Source: Hymenopus coronatus
Lineage: Eukaryota > Arthropoda > Insecta > Mantodea > Hymenopodidae
Assembly: GCA_030762935.1 (NCBI GenBank)
Contig: CM060893.1
Span: 15,010,897 to 15,074,896 of the forward strand
DNA: 64,000 nt
Direction: 5' to 3'
Within the stretch, counting starts at the first letter, position 1. Every line of letters begins with the position of its first letter. Of the stretch, positions 1 through 11,965 are shown one piece after another. Under the pieces are notes generated by a model that searched no databases, was not told where the DNA came from, and saw only the letters and a program-made list of their open reading frames with translations. The position numbers and the translations under genes were made by a program.

Positions 1-400
1 TACCACGCACAAAAGTAGGGAGGATATTGTATTCCACCCAAAATTCGATACCGGGATACCGCTGGAATTATCTGATTTTCTCCATTTTCATGACCTTCTC
101 TAGCTGTTCCACTTATAAACTATTCTTACAAAAGATTCTTCTTTGTACATCATGCTAATCGAGATAAACAGCAGAAATTCTTATTACATGCTTTTTGAAT
201 TATAAGGGAATAGGTTAGAGGTTTTCTCAAAATTTTTAAAAACTGGTCGCTATGTGAAACAATTGAAGTTCAGTTCGTTTTATGTGGCCAGCAGTAAAAC
301 AAGAGAGATGAAACGCAAGGTGACTTGCCGTTTGAATAAACTTACGTAATATAAATGTTTAAATCAATAACAAGCAATATTACTAAAACGACCAACTAAA
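1..400. repeat. R1 fragments (two orientations)
   Basis: 1-75 matches the region next to the hairpin in + orientation (TATTGTATTCCACCCAAAAT). 90-400 is a reverse distal part (CATGACCTTCTCTAGC ... ATGCTAATCGAGATAAAC). Confidence 0.7.
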
Positions 401-417
401 AGAAATACAAAACAAAA

Positions 418-1292
418 AATCTGATATGTACCATTCACATGACTTTCTCTATATCCCTGCAACAAAGTATTCTTAAAAAGCTTATACTTCTATTTACTTT
501 ATGCTAATCAGAAAAAAAAATTAGCACAAATAGTCTTATTACTTGCTTTCTTGTAAGCAGAAGCGAAATAAGGGACTACCATCGCTGGTTGCTGTGTCAA
601 TGAAGTTCCCTTGTTTATATGGATAGGGGTTGACAAGTTCCTGTATAAGAAAAGTATACGTTTTTCATAGCAGAAGCTAAAAATAAGGAATGTCTCAAAA
701 ACGACGAACTCCACGAGAAAAATGTATATAACATAAATTGTGTGTTTTAATGTGCTCTACATTTTTTGTGTAGTAAGCTTTTGTCCATCTTTTACGGTTT
801 AGCAGTTATTTAAAATTCAGTAAAATTCATCCAGAATAAACTACTCTTCACAGGCTATTCCCAGAAAATTCAAGATATACATTTTATTTGTCAGGTAAAT
901 ACCTTTAATACGAAATTTTAATCAAAATCGTTAGAGTCATTTTTGAGAAAATCAAAATTTTTTAAAAAAGTTCCATGTAAAGGGTAGTTGGGGGTGGGGG
1001 GATTTTTCTCAAAATCTTCGTGTCGCCTCCCTGGAAGATACTAAACTTAAATACCAAGTTTGGTATTTTACCAATTTTTCGTTTGTGAGTTATCGTGTTC
1101 ACAGACACACGGACACGGACACACATAGACACACACACACTCACACACACACGGACCTTTTTGTGAAAATGCTTTTTTTAGATATTGGGGACCCTAAAAC
1201 ATATTTCCGGTGAAATCTCGGTATCGAATTTTTGGGTGCAATACAATATCTTCTCTATTCACTGTGTACATAGTACGTGTAGAGAAAGTAAA
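418..1292 (-). repeat. R1 interspersed repeat, full-length copy
   Basis: R1 is defined here by comparing copies within the window; + means hairpin end first. This copy has the distal end (CCATTCACATGACTTTCTCTA), central blocks (ATACCAAGTTTGGTATTT; CACA-rich stretch) and the terminal hairpin around TATGTACATA-like sequence, ending TAGAGAAAGTAAAA. No long coding frame is conserved between copies. Confidence 0.85.
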
Positions 1293-2010
1293 AAAAAGCA
1301 TTTTCAGAAAAAGGTCCGTATGTTTGTCAGTGAACACTATAACTCGGAAACGAAAGTCGGTATAATACCAAACTTGGTATATAAGTTTAGTATCTTCCAA
1401 GCACGCAACACGAACATTTTGAACAAAATCCGCCCATCCCAAACTACCCTTTACATGTAACAATTTTCGAAAATTTTGATTTTCTTAAAAATGGCTATAA
1501 CGATTTTGATTAAAATACCTTAGATTAAAGATGTTTGCAAAACAAATAAAATTTATAACTTGAATTTTTTGGGAATATCCTCTGAAGACCCCTTTATTCT
1601 GGATGAATTTTTCTGAATGTTGCATAACTGGTAAACCGTAAGAGTTAGACAAACACTTACAACACAGAAAATGTAGATCTGCTTAAAATATACAATATAA
1701 GATATATACATTTTTTTCGTGGAGTTCACCGTTTTCGAGATATTCCTTGTTATTGGTTTCAGTTTTAAAATACTTCAATATTTTCTTATACGAAAACTTA
1801 ACTCCTTGCCACGCAAATAAATGAATTTCAGTCCCATCGCAACCACATTTTAAAACATTTGAATATGGGTTTAGCCCAATGTATTCCCTTCTACTTGCAA
1901 GGAATTACGTAATAAGACTGCATATGCTAAAGTTTACCTTGAATAGGCTTATTAATAATTTGTTATAGAGATGTAGAGAAAGTTATGAGAATGGATATAT
2001 GATATTTTAT
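1293..2010 (+). repeat. R1 copy lacking its hairpin end
   Basis: Begins GCATTTTCAGAAAAAGGTCC, immediately next to the hairpin end of the reverse copy at 418-1292. It runs to GTAGAGAAAGTTATGAGAATGG. Together they form a large inverted pair. Confidence 0.8.
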
Positions 2011-2095
2011 TTTATTGTTTCATTTGTGTAGCCCCCTTTAACTTCAATGGTCACTTGCGAAACAACTCATTACTGTACGTTTAGAACATTAGGTT

Positions 2096-2941
2096 ATTCA
2101 TTTTTACTTTCTCTACACGTACTATGTACATCGTGTATAGAGAAGGTATTGTATTGCACCCAAAAATTAATACCGAGATTTCACCGGAAATACATGTTTT
2201 GGGTCCCCCTGAATACAAAAAAAAAGCATTTTCAGAAAAGGGTCCGTGTGTGTGTCTGTGGACAGCATAGCTCAAAAACGAAAAGACCGTTAAATACCAA
2301 TCTTGGCATTTAAGATTGGTATCTTCCAAGGACGCGACACGAAGATTTTCAAGAAAATCCCCCCACACCCAAATACCCTTTACATGGAACTTTTAAAAAT
2401 GGCTCTAACGATTTTGATTAATTTATGGTATATTAAAGATATTTACCTGACAATTAAAATGTATATCTTGAATTTTCTGGGAATAGCCTCTGAAGACTAC
2501 CTTATTCTGGATCAATTTTACGGAATTTTGCATAACTGCTAAACCGTAAGAGATGGACAAAAACTTAACATACAAAAAATATAGAGCCCTTTAAAACATA
2601 CAATTTGTGCTATACACATTTTTTTCCTGGAGTTGGTCGTTTTTTTTTTGTTTTTTTTTTTAGATATTCTTTGTTTTTGGTTTCAGCTTAGAAAAACACA
2701 ATTTTTTCATACAGGAATTTGTCAACTCCTGTCCATACAAACAAAGGAACTTTAGTCACAAAGCAACCAGTTTTTTGACTATCACTTTAACCTATTTCGC
2801 TTCTACTTACAAGGAAGCAAGCGATAAGACTATTTCTGCTAATGTTTTCTCGATTAGTATGAAGTAAATAGAAGCATAAGCTTTTTAACAATAATTTGTT
2901 ACAGAGGTGTAGAGAAAGCCATGTGAATGGAACACATCACA
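2096..2941 (+). repeat. R1 full-length copy
   Basis: From TTTACTTTCTCTACACGTAC through the hairpin, the GTGTGTGT block and GTAGAGAAAGCCATGTGAAT to GGAACACATCAC. It is one of the cleanest copies for defining the family. Confidence 0.87.
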
Positions 2942-2984
2942 TGTTTATGTAATTAGATACAAGCACATTCACTCATATTTCAGA

Positions 2985-3184
2985 CTCTATAGGTGACAGG
3001 GAATAGTTATGGTTAAGAAAAATTCGCCGACCCAGCCGAAAATCGAACCCGGGACCCCTTGAGAAGTCTCAGCTCGCTGACCACTCGACCACAGAGGCAG
3101 TCGATTGTTATAGACGTCCCCGTGACGTGATACCTTGTACAGAAAGCCAGTTGTAACAGAAACTCTGGTAGCAATGAGAAATTG
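2985..3184 (-). repeat. SINE-like S-F (tRNA-derived)
   Basis: Minus strand: GCCTCTGTGGTCGAGTGGTC (A-box region like tRNA-Ser/Leu) and GGGTTCGATTTTCGG (B box), inside about 200 bp of unique-looking sequence next to R1. Limits are uncertain. Confidence 0.55.
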
Positions 3185-3320
3185 CATCCAGAATAAGGGG
3201 GGCTTCACAGGCTATTCGCATAAAATTCAATATATGGTTGTTTGTCACGCAAATATGTTAACATGTGGTATTTTTTAATAAAAATCGTTAGTCAACTTTA
3301 TAAAATTAAAAAAAAGTATA
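3185..3320 (-). repeat. R1 fragment
   Basis: Matches the CCAGAATAA...TTCACAGGCTATTC to AAAATCGTTAG block. The SINE-like S-F lies beside it. Confidence 0.65.
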
Positions 3321-3499
3321 TTTTTTTACGTAAACAGTGGTATAATTTATTGGAAATATTCTTGTCGCATTCTTGAAGCAGAAGAAGAAGAAAAATTTGT
3401 ATTTATCTGAGTTTTAGATTGAACGAAGGTCATGAAATAGGCAGCCATCACACGCGCAAGTCTGCGATGAGGCGAATTACGATGATAATCCTAGCAAAG

Positions 3500-3695
3500 G
3501 ACAAAGTGAAATAAACTATTGAATGAAACTGGTGAAATGATCTCGGGGTCCATGAAGCTTAACGTAACTCGACATTATAAGGGAAAATCCCGAAAAAAAA
3601 CTTTTCTGAGCAACCCACCCGAAGGAAGATTCGAACTCACGACTTTTTGAATATGAAGCAGACACGCTACCACCACACTACCTAGGCAGGCCTAA
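3500..3695 (-). repeat. SINE S-B (tRNA-derived)
   Basis: Head on the minus strand: CCTAGGTAGTGTGGTGGTAG and CGTGTCTGC, B box GAGTTCGAATC, then GGTGGGTTGCTCAG. The body has GGACCCCGAGATCATTTCAC. It shares head and body with the 23.9-24.3 kb copy. Confidence 0.8.
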
Positions 3696-3884
3696 TGAAC
3701 TATTGTAATAAACAAACATAATTACAATCGACTTACACATTAGTCAAAGTTTCTTTTGTTATTATTTTCTAGTTTTAAATCTGTATATTCATGTTACTTA
3801 CATGAGCGTTTTATTGTAATAGCCTAAGCAATGATTTCAACGGTCATTACACAAAACATCGAGGGAAATAATCAGAAAAATTAT

Positions 3885-4090
3885 CACATGGTTTTCTCTA
3901 CATATTCTGCAAACACAATATTCTAACAAAACATTATTCTTCTGTTTCATGCTAGTCGAGATAAGCATTAACAGAAATAGTCTTATTATTTAGTTCCTTG
4001 TAAATAGAAATAAGAGATTACACTAGGCTAAAGTGATGGTCAAATATTTTAAAAGCTGATTCCCAAAGTACTGACATTGAAATTCGTTTT
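3885..4090 (-). repeat. R1 distal fragment
   Basis: CACATGGTTTTCTCTACATA through ATGCTAGTCGAGATAAGC to TTTTAAAAGCTGATT. It is inverted against the full copy at 4091. Confidence 0.75.
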
Positions 4091-4930
4091 TTTACTTTCT
4101 CTAGCCCGCAAGCAACAATGCACATAGTGGATAGAGAAGGTATAGTATTCTACCCAAAATTCCATGTCGAGATTTCACCGGAAATATATGTTTTGGGGTC
4201 CCCTGAATCAGAAAAACACAGGTTTAGAAAAAGGTCCGCGTGTGTGTGGACAGCATAGCTCAAAAACGAAAAGAATGTTAAATACCAAACTTGGTATTTA
4301 GGGTTAGTATCTTCCTAGGATGCTACACGAAGATTTTCAAGAACATGGAAACATTTTGAAAATGTTGATTTTCTCAAAAATGTCTCTTAACGAATTTGAT
4401 TAAAATCCTGCATATTAAAAATATTTACATCCCAAATAAAATGTATATCTTGAATTGTCTGAGAATAGCCACTGAAGACTTCTATTCTGGATGAATTTTG
4501 CCGAATTTCACTTAACTGCTAAACCGTAAGCGATAGACAAAAATTTAGTGCACAAAAAATGTAGATCTCATATAAACACATCATTTAAGTCATTTACGTT
4601 TTTGTTGTGAAGATACTCCTTGTTATGGGCTTCAATTATTGTAAAATGCGTATATGTACTTTTCTCAGACAAGTGTCCGGTTTTCTTTTGTTCTACTCCT
4701 GAGCAATCAAAGAAGCGATTTTCGATGACAATCGCATAACAACTTTTAAAACATTTGAATGCCACTTTAGCCTGGTGCATTCCCTTACTTCCCTTCTACA
4801 TATATGGAACTAAGTAATAACATTCTGCCAATGTTTATCTCGATTAGCATTGTGTAGAAAGAATAATCTTTTGTAAGAAGTATGTTTGTAGAGTAACTAG
4901 AAAAAGTCATGGGAGTTTAACACATCAGTT
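4091..4930 (+). repeat. R1 full-length copy
   Basis: Complete from TTTTACTTTCTCTAGC to AGAAAAAGTCATGGGAG...ACACATCAG, with a small internal deletion near 4340. A reverse R1 fragment (3885-4090) abuts its start, giving another inverted junction. Confidence 0.85.
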
Positions 4931-5035
4931 TTTTTTTTGTTTTTTTTTTCGTGGCCAGAAAAGAAAGAATGGAAGTTTAAGTAATAAACTACCATAATAA
5001 GTAGCAATAACAAGGAATTCTTCACACATAAAATA

Positions 5036-5124
5036 CACTTGACAAACTGTATGCCTTAACGAGATCTACATTTTTTGTGTAGTAAGATTTTGTCTTCATT
5101 CAGAATGAAGAGGGCTTCAGAGGA
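5036..5124 (-). repeat. R1 fragment
   Basis: AACGAGATCTACATTTTTTG and GGGCTTCAGAGG blocks of R1, cut by SINE-like S-E. Confidence 0.65.
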
Positions 5125-5296
5125 TCTGATCAGGACTCCGGTACTGTATCCCTATTTACATTTCCCCCCGTAGGTTTTACTGTTTCTTTTACAAACATAA
5201 CATCCATGCCCAAGGCGGGACTCGAACCCACGATCCCCTGCCCACGAAGCACCAAAGCGAGACGCTTTAGCGAGCGCGGCCATGGGGACCGGCTAT
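5125..5296 (-). repeat. SINE-like S-E (tRNA-derived)
   Basis: Minus strand: CCCCATGGCCGCGCTCGCTA, then GGGTTCGAGTCCCGCC (B box) and a body rich in CCTACGGGGGG. It interrupts an R1 fragment. Confidence 0.68.
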
Positions 5297-5375
5297 AATT
5301 GAGAGATGCCTGATAAAGATGTTCACGTTATTAACTGTGCTCAAACTGTGTATATTTCACCGTAATATAATTCCA

Positions 5376-5695
5376 AGAGGCGGTGCCGTGGGTGATGGTT
5401 AGACCGCTCGCCTCCCATCTAGGCGGCCCGGGTTCGATCCCCAGCGCCCACATATGGGATTGATGGACGAAGCAACATCAGGGCGGGCTTTCTCGGATTC
5501 TCCGGTTTCCCCCGCCACTCATCCCATCAATTGCTCCATCATCACCTATCCAATCATCAATTTCACTAACATTTCATATCATCCACTTCCTCGTGTTCAT
5601 GCCTGGCTGCGGGTCGACCCCTCGTAACAGGCTTCTGACCCCTAGGCATTGGCTTCTAAGGGGAGGGTAAGCCGACTACGAAATGAAACGAATAC
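5376..5695 (+). repeat. SINE-like S-D (tRNA-derived)
   Basis: A box region GTGGGTGATGGTTAGACCG, B box GGTTCGATCCC, and a GC-rich body (TTTCTCGGATTCTCCGGTTT; GGGTCGACCCCTCGTAACAG) ending ACTACGAAATGAAACG. It is the only copy in the window and is GC-richer than its surroundings. Confidence 0.75.
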
Positions 5696-5699
5696 TTTT

Positions 5700-6748
5700 A
5701 AGGTGTGATTTCACCCTTAAGACAATTACGTCATACCAGCAGCACATGCGCAAAACTCCTAAAAACTAGCACAATAAATGATGTGTTCATACCACTGCCA
5801 TCCACGTCTCATCGAGTTTAGAGGAGTAGGGCGGTAGATTCAAACGCCATAGATTTTAAATTACCACATATGTTACATTTAGTAGATTTCAAATAAATAA
5901 ATCTACAAGGTGTCAAAAGTTAGGGCCTTCATGTCCCACAGCAGACGCTGATTGTAATAATACCTACTAGTAATGAACTACATTTAGAAAATGTGAGTTT
6001 AATGGCTTAATATTATTTATATTAATAATACAAAAATAAGTTGTTGGTAGACTTCCACGTTTTACCACACCTAAAAGCGAAGAAAATACAAATATTATTG
6101 CCAATTCCACACATTTTACGTATAATGTTCGTGTTGAGGTTATAGTAGGTTGCGTTAAGAATGAAGAATTGTTATTAACACCAAATTCACACATGCGAAA
6201 TAGACTCACCATAATTTAATATTTACTTAACAAATGATATATAATATTTATGAGACACTGATAAAGCTAGTTAAAGTAATGCCACTGAACAACACAAACT
6301 AGGTAATTTATGAGCAAAATAAGTCACTTTTAGAACAACATCTAACACGGCTTTCATTGCTACAATATCGTTCAACAGAACTGAGCCGGTCATGTGATAA
6401 TCTCGTAGCATGGCCCGTCTCAGTCGTGGGGCTCAATTTTGACTGAGCTTTTCAGACACATATACGACTTTTTTCTAAACGTTGTTTGTTTTTGTCTGGT
6501 ATTTAGTGTACTTTCAAACTGTATACAATGGAAAATACCTAGATAAAGCTTTTATGTGAATAATTTGCAGACTCGGCTATGAAAATAAACGTTAAAAATG
6601 GCCAATAAAAATACTGAGGTATTACCTATCATTAGTTTTTTTTATGTGGGGGGGAGGGGCTAAATACCAAAAAATCTATCTAATGTAACATCAGTAAACA
6701 TGCTTAAAGTACCAATAAGTAACAACCCAAACACTTGTTTCATATTAG
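5700..6748. other. No gene or known repeat seen
   Basis: About 1 kb of AT-rich sequence with a poly-T/G stretch near 6636-6658 and short non-conserved frames only. Confidence 0.5.
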
Positions 6749-7125
6749 TTTTTTACTTTCTCTAGCACGTATGTACATATAATGTACGTAGTAGCTAGAG
6801 AAGGTATTGTATTCCACCAAAAAATTCGATGTCGAGATTCTATCGAACATATATGTTTTGATGTCTCCTGATTCCAAAAATAGCATTTTTAGAAAAAGAT
6901 CCGCGCGCGAATGTACGAGTGATGTGTGTCTGCGGACAGCATAGCTCAAAATTGGCATTTATCTTTAGTATCTTCCAAGGATGCGACATGAAAATTTACA
7001 AGAAAATCCCCCCCACTACAAAGTACCCTTTACATGGATTTTTGTTTTTGAAAACTTTATTTTTCTCAAAAATGGCTCTAACGGTTTTTATTAAAATACC
7101 ATATATTAATGGTCTTTTGCGCACT
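6749..7125 (+). repeat. R1 5' fragment
   Basis: Hairpin end through CTACCCTTTACATGG-like sequence to TTAAAATACCATATATTAA, then unrelated DNA. Confidence 0.78.
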
Positions 7126-7279
7126 AAGAACTTTAAGTTATACTTAAGTGGTAATACATACTGGGATTACGAGACCCACGGGGCCGAGTTTTCCCAAGCA
7201 TTCGAGATCTGATAAGTAACTTACAGTTCATGGTTAGCCAATTACTTTTTGCAATACTTGAAAAAACTGTAAAATAAAA

Positions 7280-7402
7280 TCTGTGTTCCAGTCACGCGAC
7301 TTTCTCTACATCTTTTGTAACAAATTATCTTATAAAGTTTATCGAGATAAACATTAGCAGAAATTGTCCTTATTAGGTGCTTGGTTCATTGCAAATAGAA
7401 GA
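7280..7402 (-). repeat. R1 distal fragment
   Basis: GTGTTCCAGTCACGCGACTT through GAGATAAACATTAGCAGAAA. It stands directly before another reverse copy, in tandem. Confidence 0.75.
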
Positions 7403-7408
7403 GAAAAA

Positions 7409-8160
7409 TCGAATGTGTTCCATTCGCATGATGTCCTCTAGCTTTTCGGTAAACAAATCTTTTGTTCAAAGCATTAATCTGTTATCTACATCGTGTCAAA
7501 CAAGATAAACATAAGTAGAATTAGTCTTCTTACTAGCCCGTTGTAGGTAGAAGGGAAATAAGCTAAAGCGATAGTCTCGTCCTTTAAAATGCGGTCGTTA
7601 TGTGAAACAATTGAAATTCCAATCTCTTTGGTTGCTTGGAATAAACAAACGAGAAACGAGAAGAAAGATGTCTTCCCGTTCGAGAAAAGTTTAAGTGGTT
7701 TAAAATTGAAACCAATGATCCGGAATATCTCGAAAACGGTTAACTCTACAAAAAAAAAAAAAAAAAAAAAGTATATAGCTTAAATTATGTGTTGTATTGA
7801 GATCTACATTTTTTTGTGTAGTAATGTTTTTTGTATTTCTCTTACGGTATGTCAGTTATACAAAAGTCATCCAGAAAGAAGAGGTCTTCAGAGGCTGTTC
7901 CCAGAAAATCCATGATATACATTTCATTCGAAAAATGTTCCATGTAAAGGGTAGTTTGGTTTGGGAGGGCGGATTTTCTTGAAAAGTCTTTTTGTTTTTG
8001 AGCTATGTTGCCGACAGACAGACAGACACACACGGACATTTTTCTAAAAATTCTTGTTTTGCATTTAGGGGGTCTCAAAACATGCCTATGAAATCTCGCT
8101 ATCGAATTTTTGGGTATACTTTCTCTAAACGCTATTTACATGGTAGTGTAGAGAATGTAA
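7409..8160 (-). repeat. R1 near-full-length copy
   Basis: Begins AATGTGTTCCATTCGCATGA and ends at the hairpin GTGTAGAGAATGTAAAAA. The middle is shortened around 7960-7990. Contains an A-run at 7750-7770. Confidence 0.82.
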
Positions 8161-8507
8161 AAAGCAATAATAAATCAAAATTGCTTTTCAATATTTTACT
8201 GATCATTGAGAAAAAATGAATTCTCGATGTGAACAAATGAAAGGCTATATCTAAATTATATGGGCAAATCTTCTCATACACTTTTTTTTTTTTTAATGAA
8301 TTTTGCAATAGATTCTTTACTTGAAGTTGCACGTGTCTTAAGAGTTGCGTCATTTCCTAATGTACTGTAAGTATTAATGACCTCCCAAACTCTTACTGTA
8401 AGTACTTCAGTGTTTGTTGGCGTGGCAATTAATAACTTAATTATAAATTTAGCTTACATTACAAAATATGAGTGCAGAATGATTAACTTACATATCAAAT
8501 ATTTCAA

Positions 8508-9017
8508 AAATATATTTACATCACAAATAAAATGTTTATTTTGAATGTTTTGGGAACAGCCTTTGAAGACCTATTCTGGATGAATTGTTTAGAATTTTGT
8601 ATGACTGTTAAACCGCAAGAGCTAAACAAAAACTTACTGCACAAAAGATGTATATCTCATTAAAACACGTAATGTACTTCATATTCGATTTTCTTATAGA
8701 GCTGGCCGTTTTCGAGATATTCCTTGTTATGTTTTCAATCTTAAACTACATAACTTATCTCAAATGGAAGTCACCATACCAAGAAAGTCGAAACTCAATC
8801 GTTTCACATAGCAACCGGCATTTAAAATATTGACTATCGCATTAGCTTAGTGTATTTCCTTATTTCCCTTTTACTTACAAGGAAGCAAGTAACAAGACCA
8901 ATATGCTAAAGTTTATCTCGATTAGCATGGTAAATATAGATAAAAGAATAATCTTTGTAAGAATAGTTAGTATATGGAGCAACTAGAGAAAGTTATGTGA
9001 ATGGAACACATTAGATT
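8508..9017 (+). repeat. R1 distal half
   Basis: Starts TTTACATCACAAATAAAATG and ends CTAGAGAAAGTTATGTGAAT-GGAACACATTAG. Confidence 0.78.
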
Positions 9018-9277
9018 CTTTTTCCTGTAAGTGTGCAGAATGATTTTGTACAGACTATTGTATTTCAGTTACCTAAAATAATACTTAAAAATATAACGTT
9101 GAAAAAAAAAACAATATGTAGTTAATATTATTATATTATTCAGCGAACTTCCAAACACAACTTTTGGGTGAACTCTTGATATGGTGTTTGTGGATCGAAT
9201 GTCTCGCAGTAACGAAAAGAGTAAATGGTGCCATTTTGAAAAGTGCAATTTGAGAATATTGATGAGACTATACTTAC

Positions 9278-9406
9278 TGCATACGTCAGGATCACATTCT
9301 GATGATGGAACCCAAAGATTTCCTGATCCCGTGTCGAACAAAACGTTGAACTTTTGAGGAGGAGTTCCGAGATGGATTGTGCCCAAGTAAGTGCCCTGTG
9401 AAACAT
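9278..9406 (-). CDS. Aspartic protease (pepsin/cathepsin D family A1) exon
   Basis: A 129-nt open segment with acceptor TGTACAG and donor GTAAGTAT. It encodes [20 protein letters not shown], then [19 protein letters not shown]. This is the N-lobe catalytic Asp motif (DTGS) with the preceding GTPPQ strand, diagnostic of family A1. No other exon of the gene was found within the window, so this is either one exon of a long-intron gene continuing outside or a stranded fragment. Both splice sites look intact and no key residue is lost. Substrate and cell location cannot be told from one exon. Confidence 0.78.
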
Positions 9407-9467
9407 CTGTACATTTAGAACTTGTGAGAAATTTCATATTGTTTATGTAAATGTGATAGTAAAACAA

Positions 9468-10093
9468 ATTTTTAAATTTAAGAGTAATATTAAGGTTATG
9501 TTAGTATACGTTTAGTTGTGTAAGTCAGCGATAAGAGCCTAAAGCAATATTCGTGTTCCTTTAAAGGCTTAACTTCGATATCGACAACGTTGGAGCATTG
9601 GTTAAGATTACTTCATTTTGTGTCCATCTATTTTCATTTGTTAACATCTATGGTCATCTAATTAATTTATTATTCTATGAACTTTTTTCCTTTTATTTAT
9701 TTCTCCTCGTAAACTCTCTATACATCAATTTTTGTTAAAAATTATTTTTGCCTATATAACTAAGAAATACCCTTAAGAAGTAACCAGTTTACTTTAACGA
9801 CGATCTGATAGATATAATAATACAAGATTTTTCGTAAGTACATCATATTACGCAGAAGCGAGGATTTTTTACATTGTAGGTTATTTAATAAGTAAATGAC
9901 TAAGAAAATAAATTATTTAAATTATCTTAATAATTTCGTTTAGTTTCACATCATTATGGGGTGCAGAATGCATTGATTTAAAATTCTAACCTATATTGAA
10001 GAATAATGGAAAATAATTACGAGATGATTATAGATATCCCGGCATTTACTCCTCTGTAAGTAAATAAATTTGAATAAAAAGTTTTAAAACTCT
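9468..10093. other. No feature seen
   Basis: AT-rich DNA upstream (minus-strand sense) of the aspartic-protease exon. I looked for a propeptide exon and found none. Confidence 0.45.
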
Positions 10094-10806
10094 GATGTGT
10101 TTTATTCACATGACTTTCTCTACCTGTTCCACAAACAAGCTATTCTTACAAAACAGTATTTTTTTATTTACACCATGCTAATCGAGATAAACATTAGCAG
10201 AAATAGTTTTATACTTCCTTCCTTGTAAATAGCAGCGAAATAGGGGAATGCCTACTCTAGTCTAAAGCGATAGTCAAATATTTTAAAAGCTGATCGCTTT
10301 ATAAAAAAAATGAAATTCGGTTCTCTTTGCATGAATAGGAGTAAAATAAAAGAGAGATGAAACGAAAGATGACTTCTGGTTTAAGAAAAGCTTAAATAGT
10401 TTAAAAATAAAACAAATAACAAAGAATTTCTTAGAAATGGTTAACTATACAAAAAATACAAGGACATAAATTGGGTGTTTTAACGAGATCCTGCAATTTT
10501 TTAAGGTAAGTTTTTTTTTTTTTCTCGGTTTTTCTGATATACAAAATTCATCCAGAAGGAAGAGATCTTCAGAGGCTATTCCGAGAAAGTTCAACACATG
10601 CGTTTCGTTGTTCATAAAGATATCTAGAGCATATGTTATTTTAATCAAAATCGTTAGACCCATTATTGAGAAGAACAAAATTCTCGAAAAATGTCCCATG
10701 TAAAGGTTAGTTGAAGCTGCGGGATTTTCCTGAAAATCTTCGTGTTGCATCCTAGGAAGATATTTAACTTAAATACTTTTGACTTTTTGTTTTTGAGTTA
10801 TGCTGT

Positions 10807-10862
<56 letters not shown>

Positions 10863-10905
10863 TCTCAAAAATGCTTTTTTTGAATTCAGGGAACCCCAAA
10901 ACGAA
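10094..10905 (-). repeat. R1 copy lacking the hairpin
   Basis: From GATGTGTTTTATTCACATGA to GGGAACCCCAAAACG. The CACA block is expanded to a pure (CA)n tract at 10806-10860. It stops before the terminal hairpin. Confidence 0.85.
10806..10860 (+). repeat. (CA)n microsatellite within R1
   Basis: About 27 CA units, an expansion of the CA/GT block that every long R1 copy carries. Confidence 0.95.
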
Positions 10906-11965
10906 CTAAGTTCAATGTTTTCCGCAGCACAAACATCACCCACCAGCTCTGTCTCCTATTAGTGGACAACGAAGCAGTTTGAGAAAGATACATGTATTAG
11001 TTTAGAAATCTACGTAACAATTAGGCTAGATTAATAATGAGGCAACCCATTCAATAAGACTGCTTCATATTGTGGCAACCTCAAATTAGGAGCTAGTTTC
11101 TTCGTTCGCTACGTATTAAAGAATTGCTTCAGATATCGCTCACAACTTTGGGGCAAACCAGCCAGTGTTCACTTCTCTGAAAACTCTTTCAGATACAGTT
11201 TACGAGAGATGGATTGATATGTGATCGTCTTACGGAAAGTTGAGATGTGAGGGGAACTCCTAAACGAATTCATTAAACATTTTAAATTCTTATAGCGTCC
11301 CATATTTTATTTCATACTAGTGAATTCCATTGCATTTAGCCGTATATACCTATTAGACATTAGAAACGCAACAAGCTCTGTGCAGGTCAAGTTGAGTATA
11401 TTACTCTACATTCCGTGGGTCAACCTATGCACATCCAAGAACAATTGATAGATGATTTGTACAACCATATGTGTACACTGTACAGGCTACTCGGTTCCTT
11501 TCAGACGAATGACCTTTAGCGAAGGTACATTGAGTTATAACTGGCGCAAAAGATCTGGACATGTGAAAATCTTAATGAGAGCTAGGAAGCGAGTTGTTCT
11601 TTCTGATATGCAGTTCACCAGTCGATTCATGCATGCTGGAAGAGTGCCTGTCACAGTCAATGTCAAATATCTGTCACCTCTTATGCGCTACACTGATAAA
11701 CACGTGTATATTCATATCTACAAAACATGAATACAAATGGCCTACTATATAAACAATGTCAATATTTTGCCTTCAGTTCTTCCACACCTGAAAGTCCTTC
11801 GTATTCACTCACGTCCTTGTCATCATCAACGTTATCGCTACTTTCTACATCATTATCCTGGATTAGAATTCTTTTTGATTTTCTAAAATTCGTTCTAATG
11901 ATTTTCAACGTTCTCAACATGTCGCCATACATTTTCCCATTCTGGCCTGCCAATTTCTGCAATTC
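10906..11965. other. No gene recognised
   Basis: Unique-looking sequence with a 92-codon plus-strand frame (11452-11730) and an acidic minus-strand frame (11759-11962). Neither is recognised or has supporting splice sites. Confidence 0.4.

Noticed and set aside
1185..1463. Overlapping ORFs on both strands in R1 copies
   Set aside because: Similar short frames arise in other R1 copies by shared sequence but are not kept open consistently; R1 looks non-coding.
2985..5465. Possible genuine tRNA genes at the A/B-box matches
   Set aside because: None folds into a complete cloverleaf by eye, the bodies continue well past tRNA length, and some recur as repeats, so they are SINE-like.
9140..9406. 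Second frame over the aspartic-protease exon with [10 protein letters not shown], resembling the next protease segment
   Set aside because: Different frame, lies in the intron after a good GTAAGT donor, and no splice arrangement joins them.
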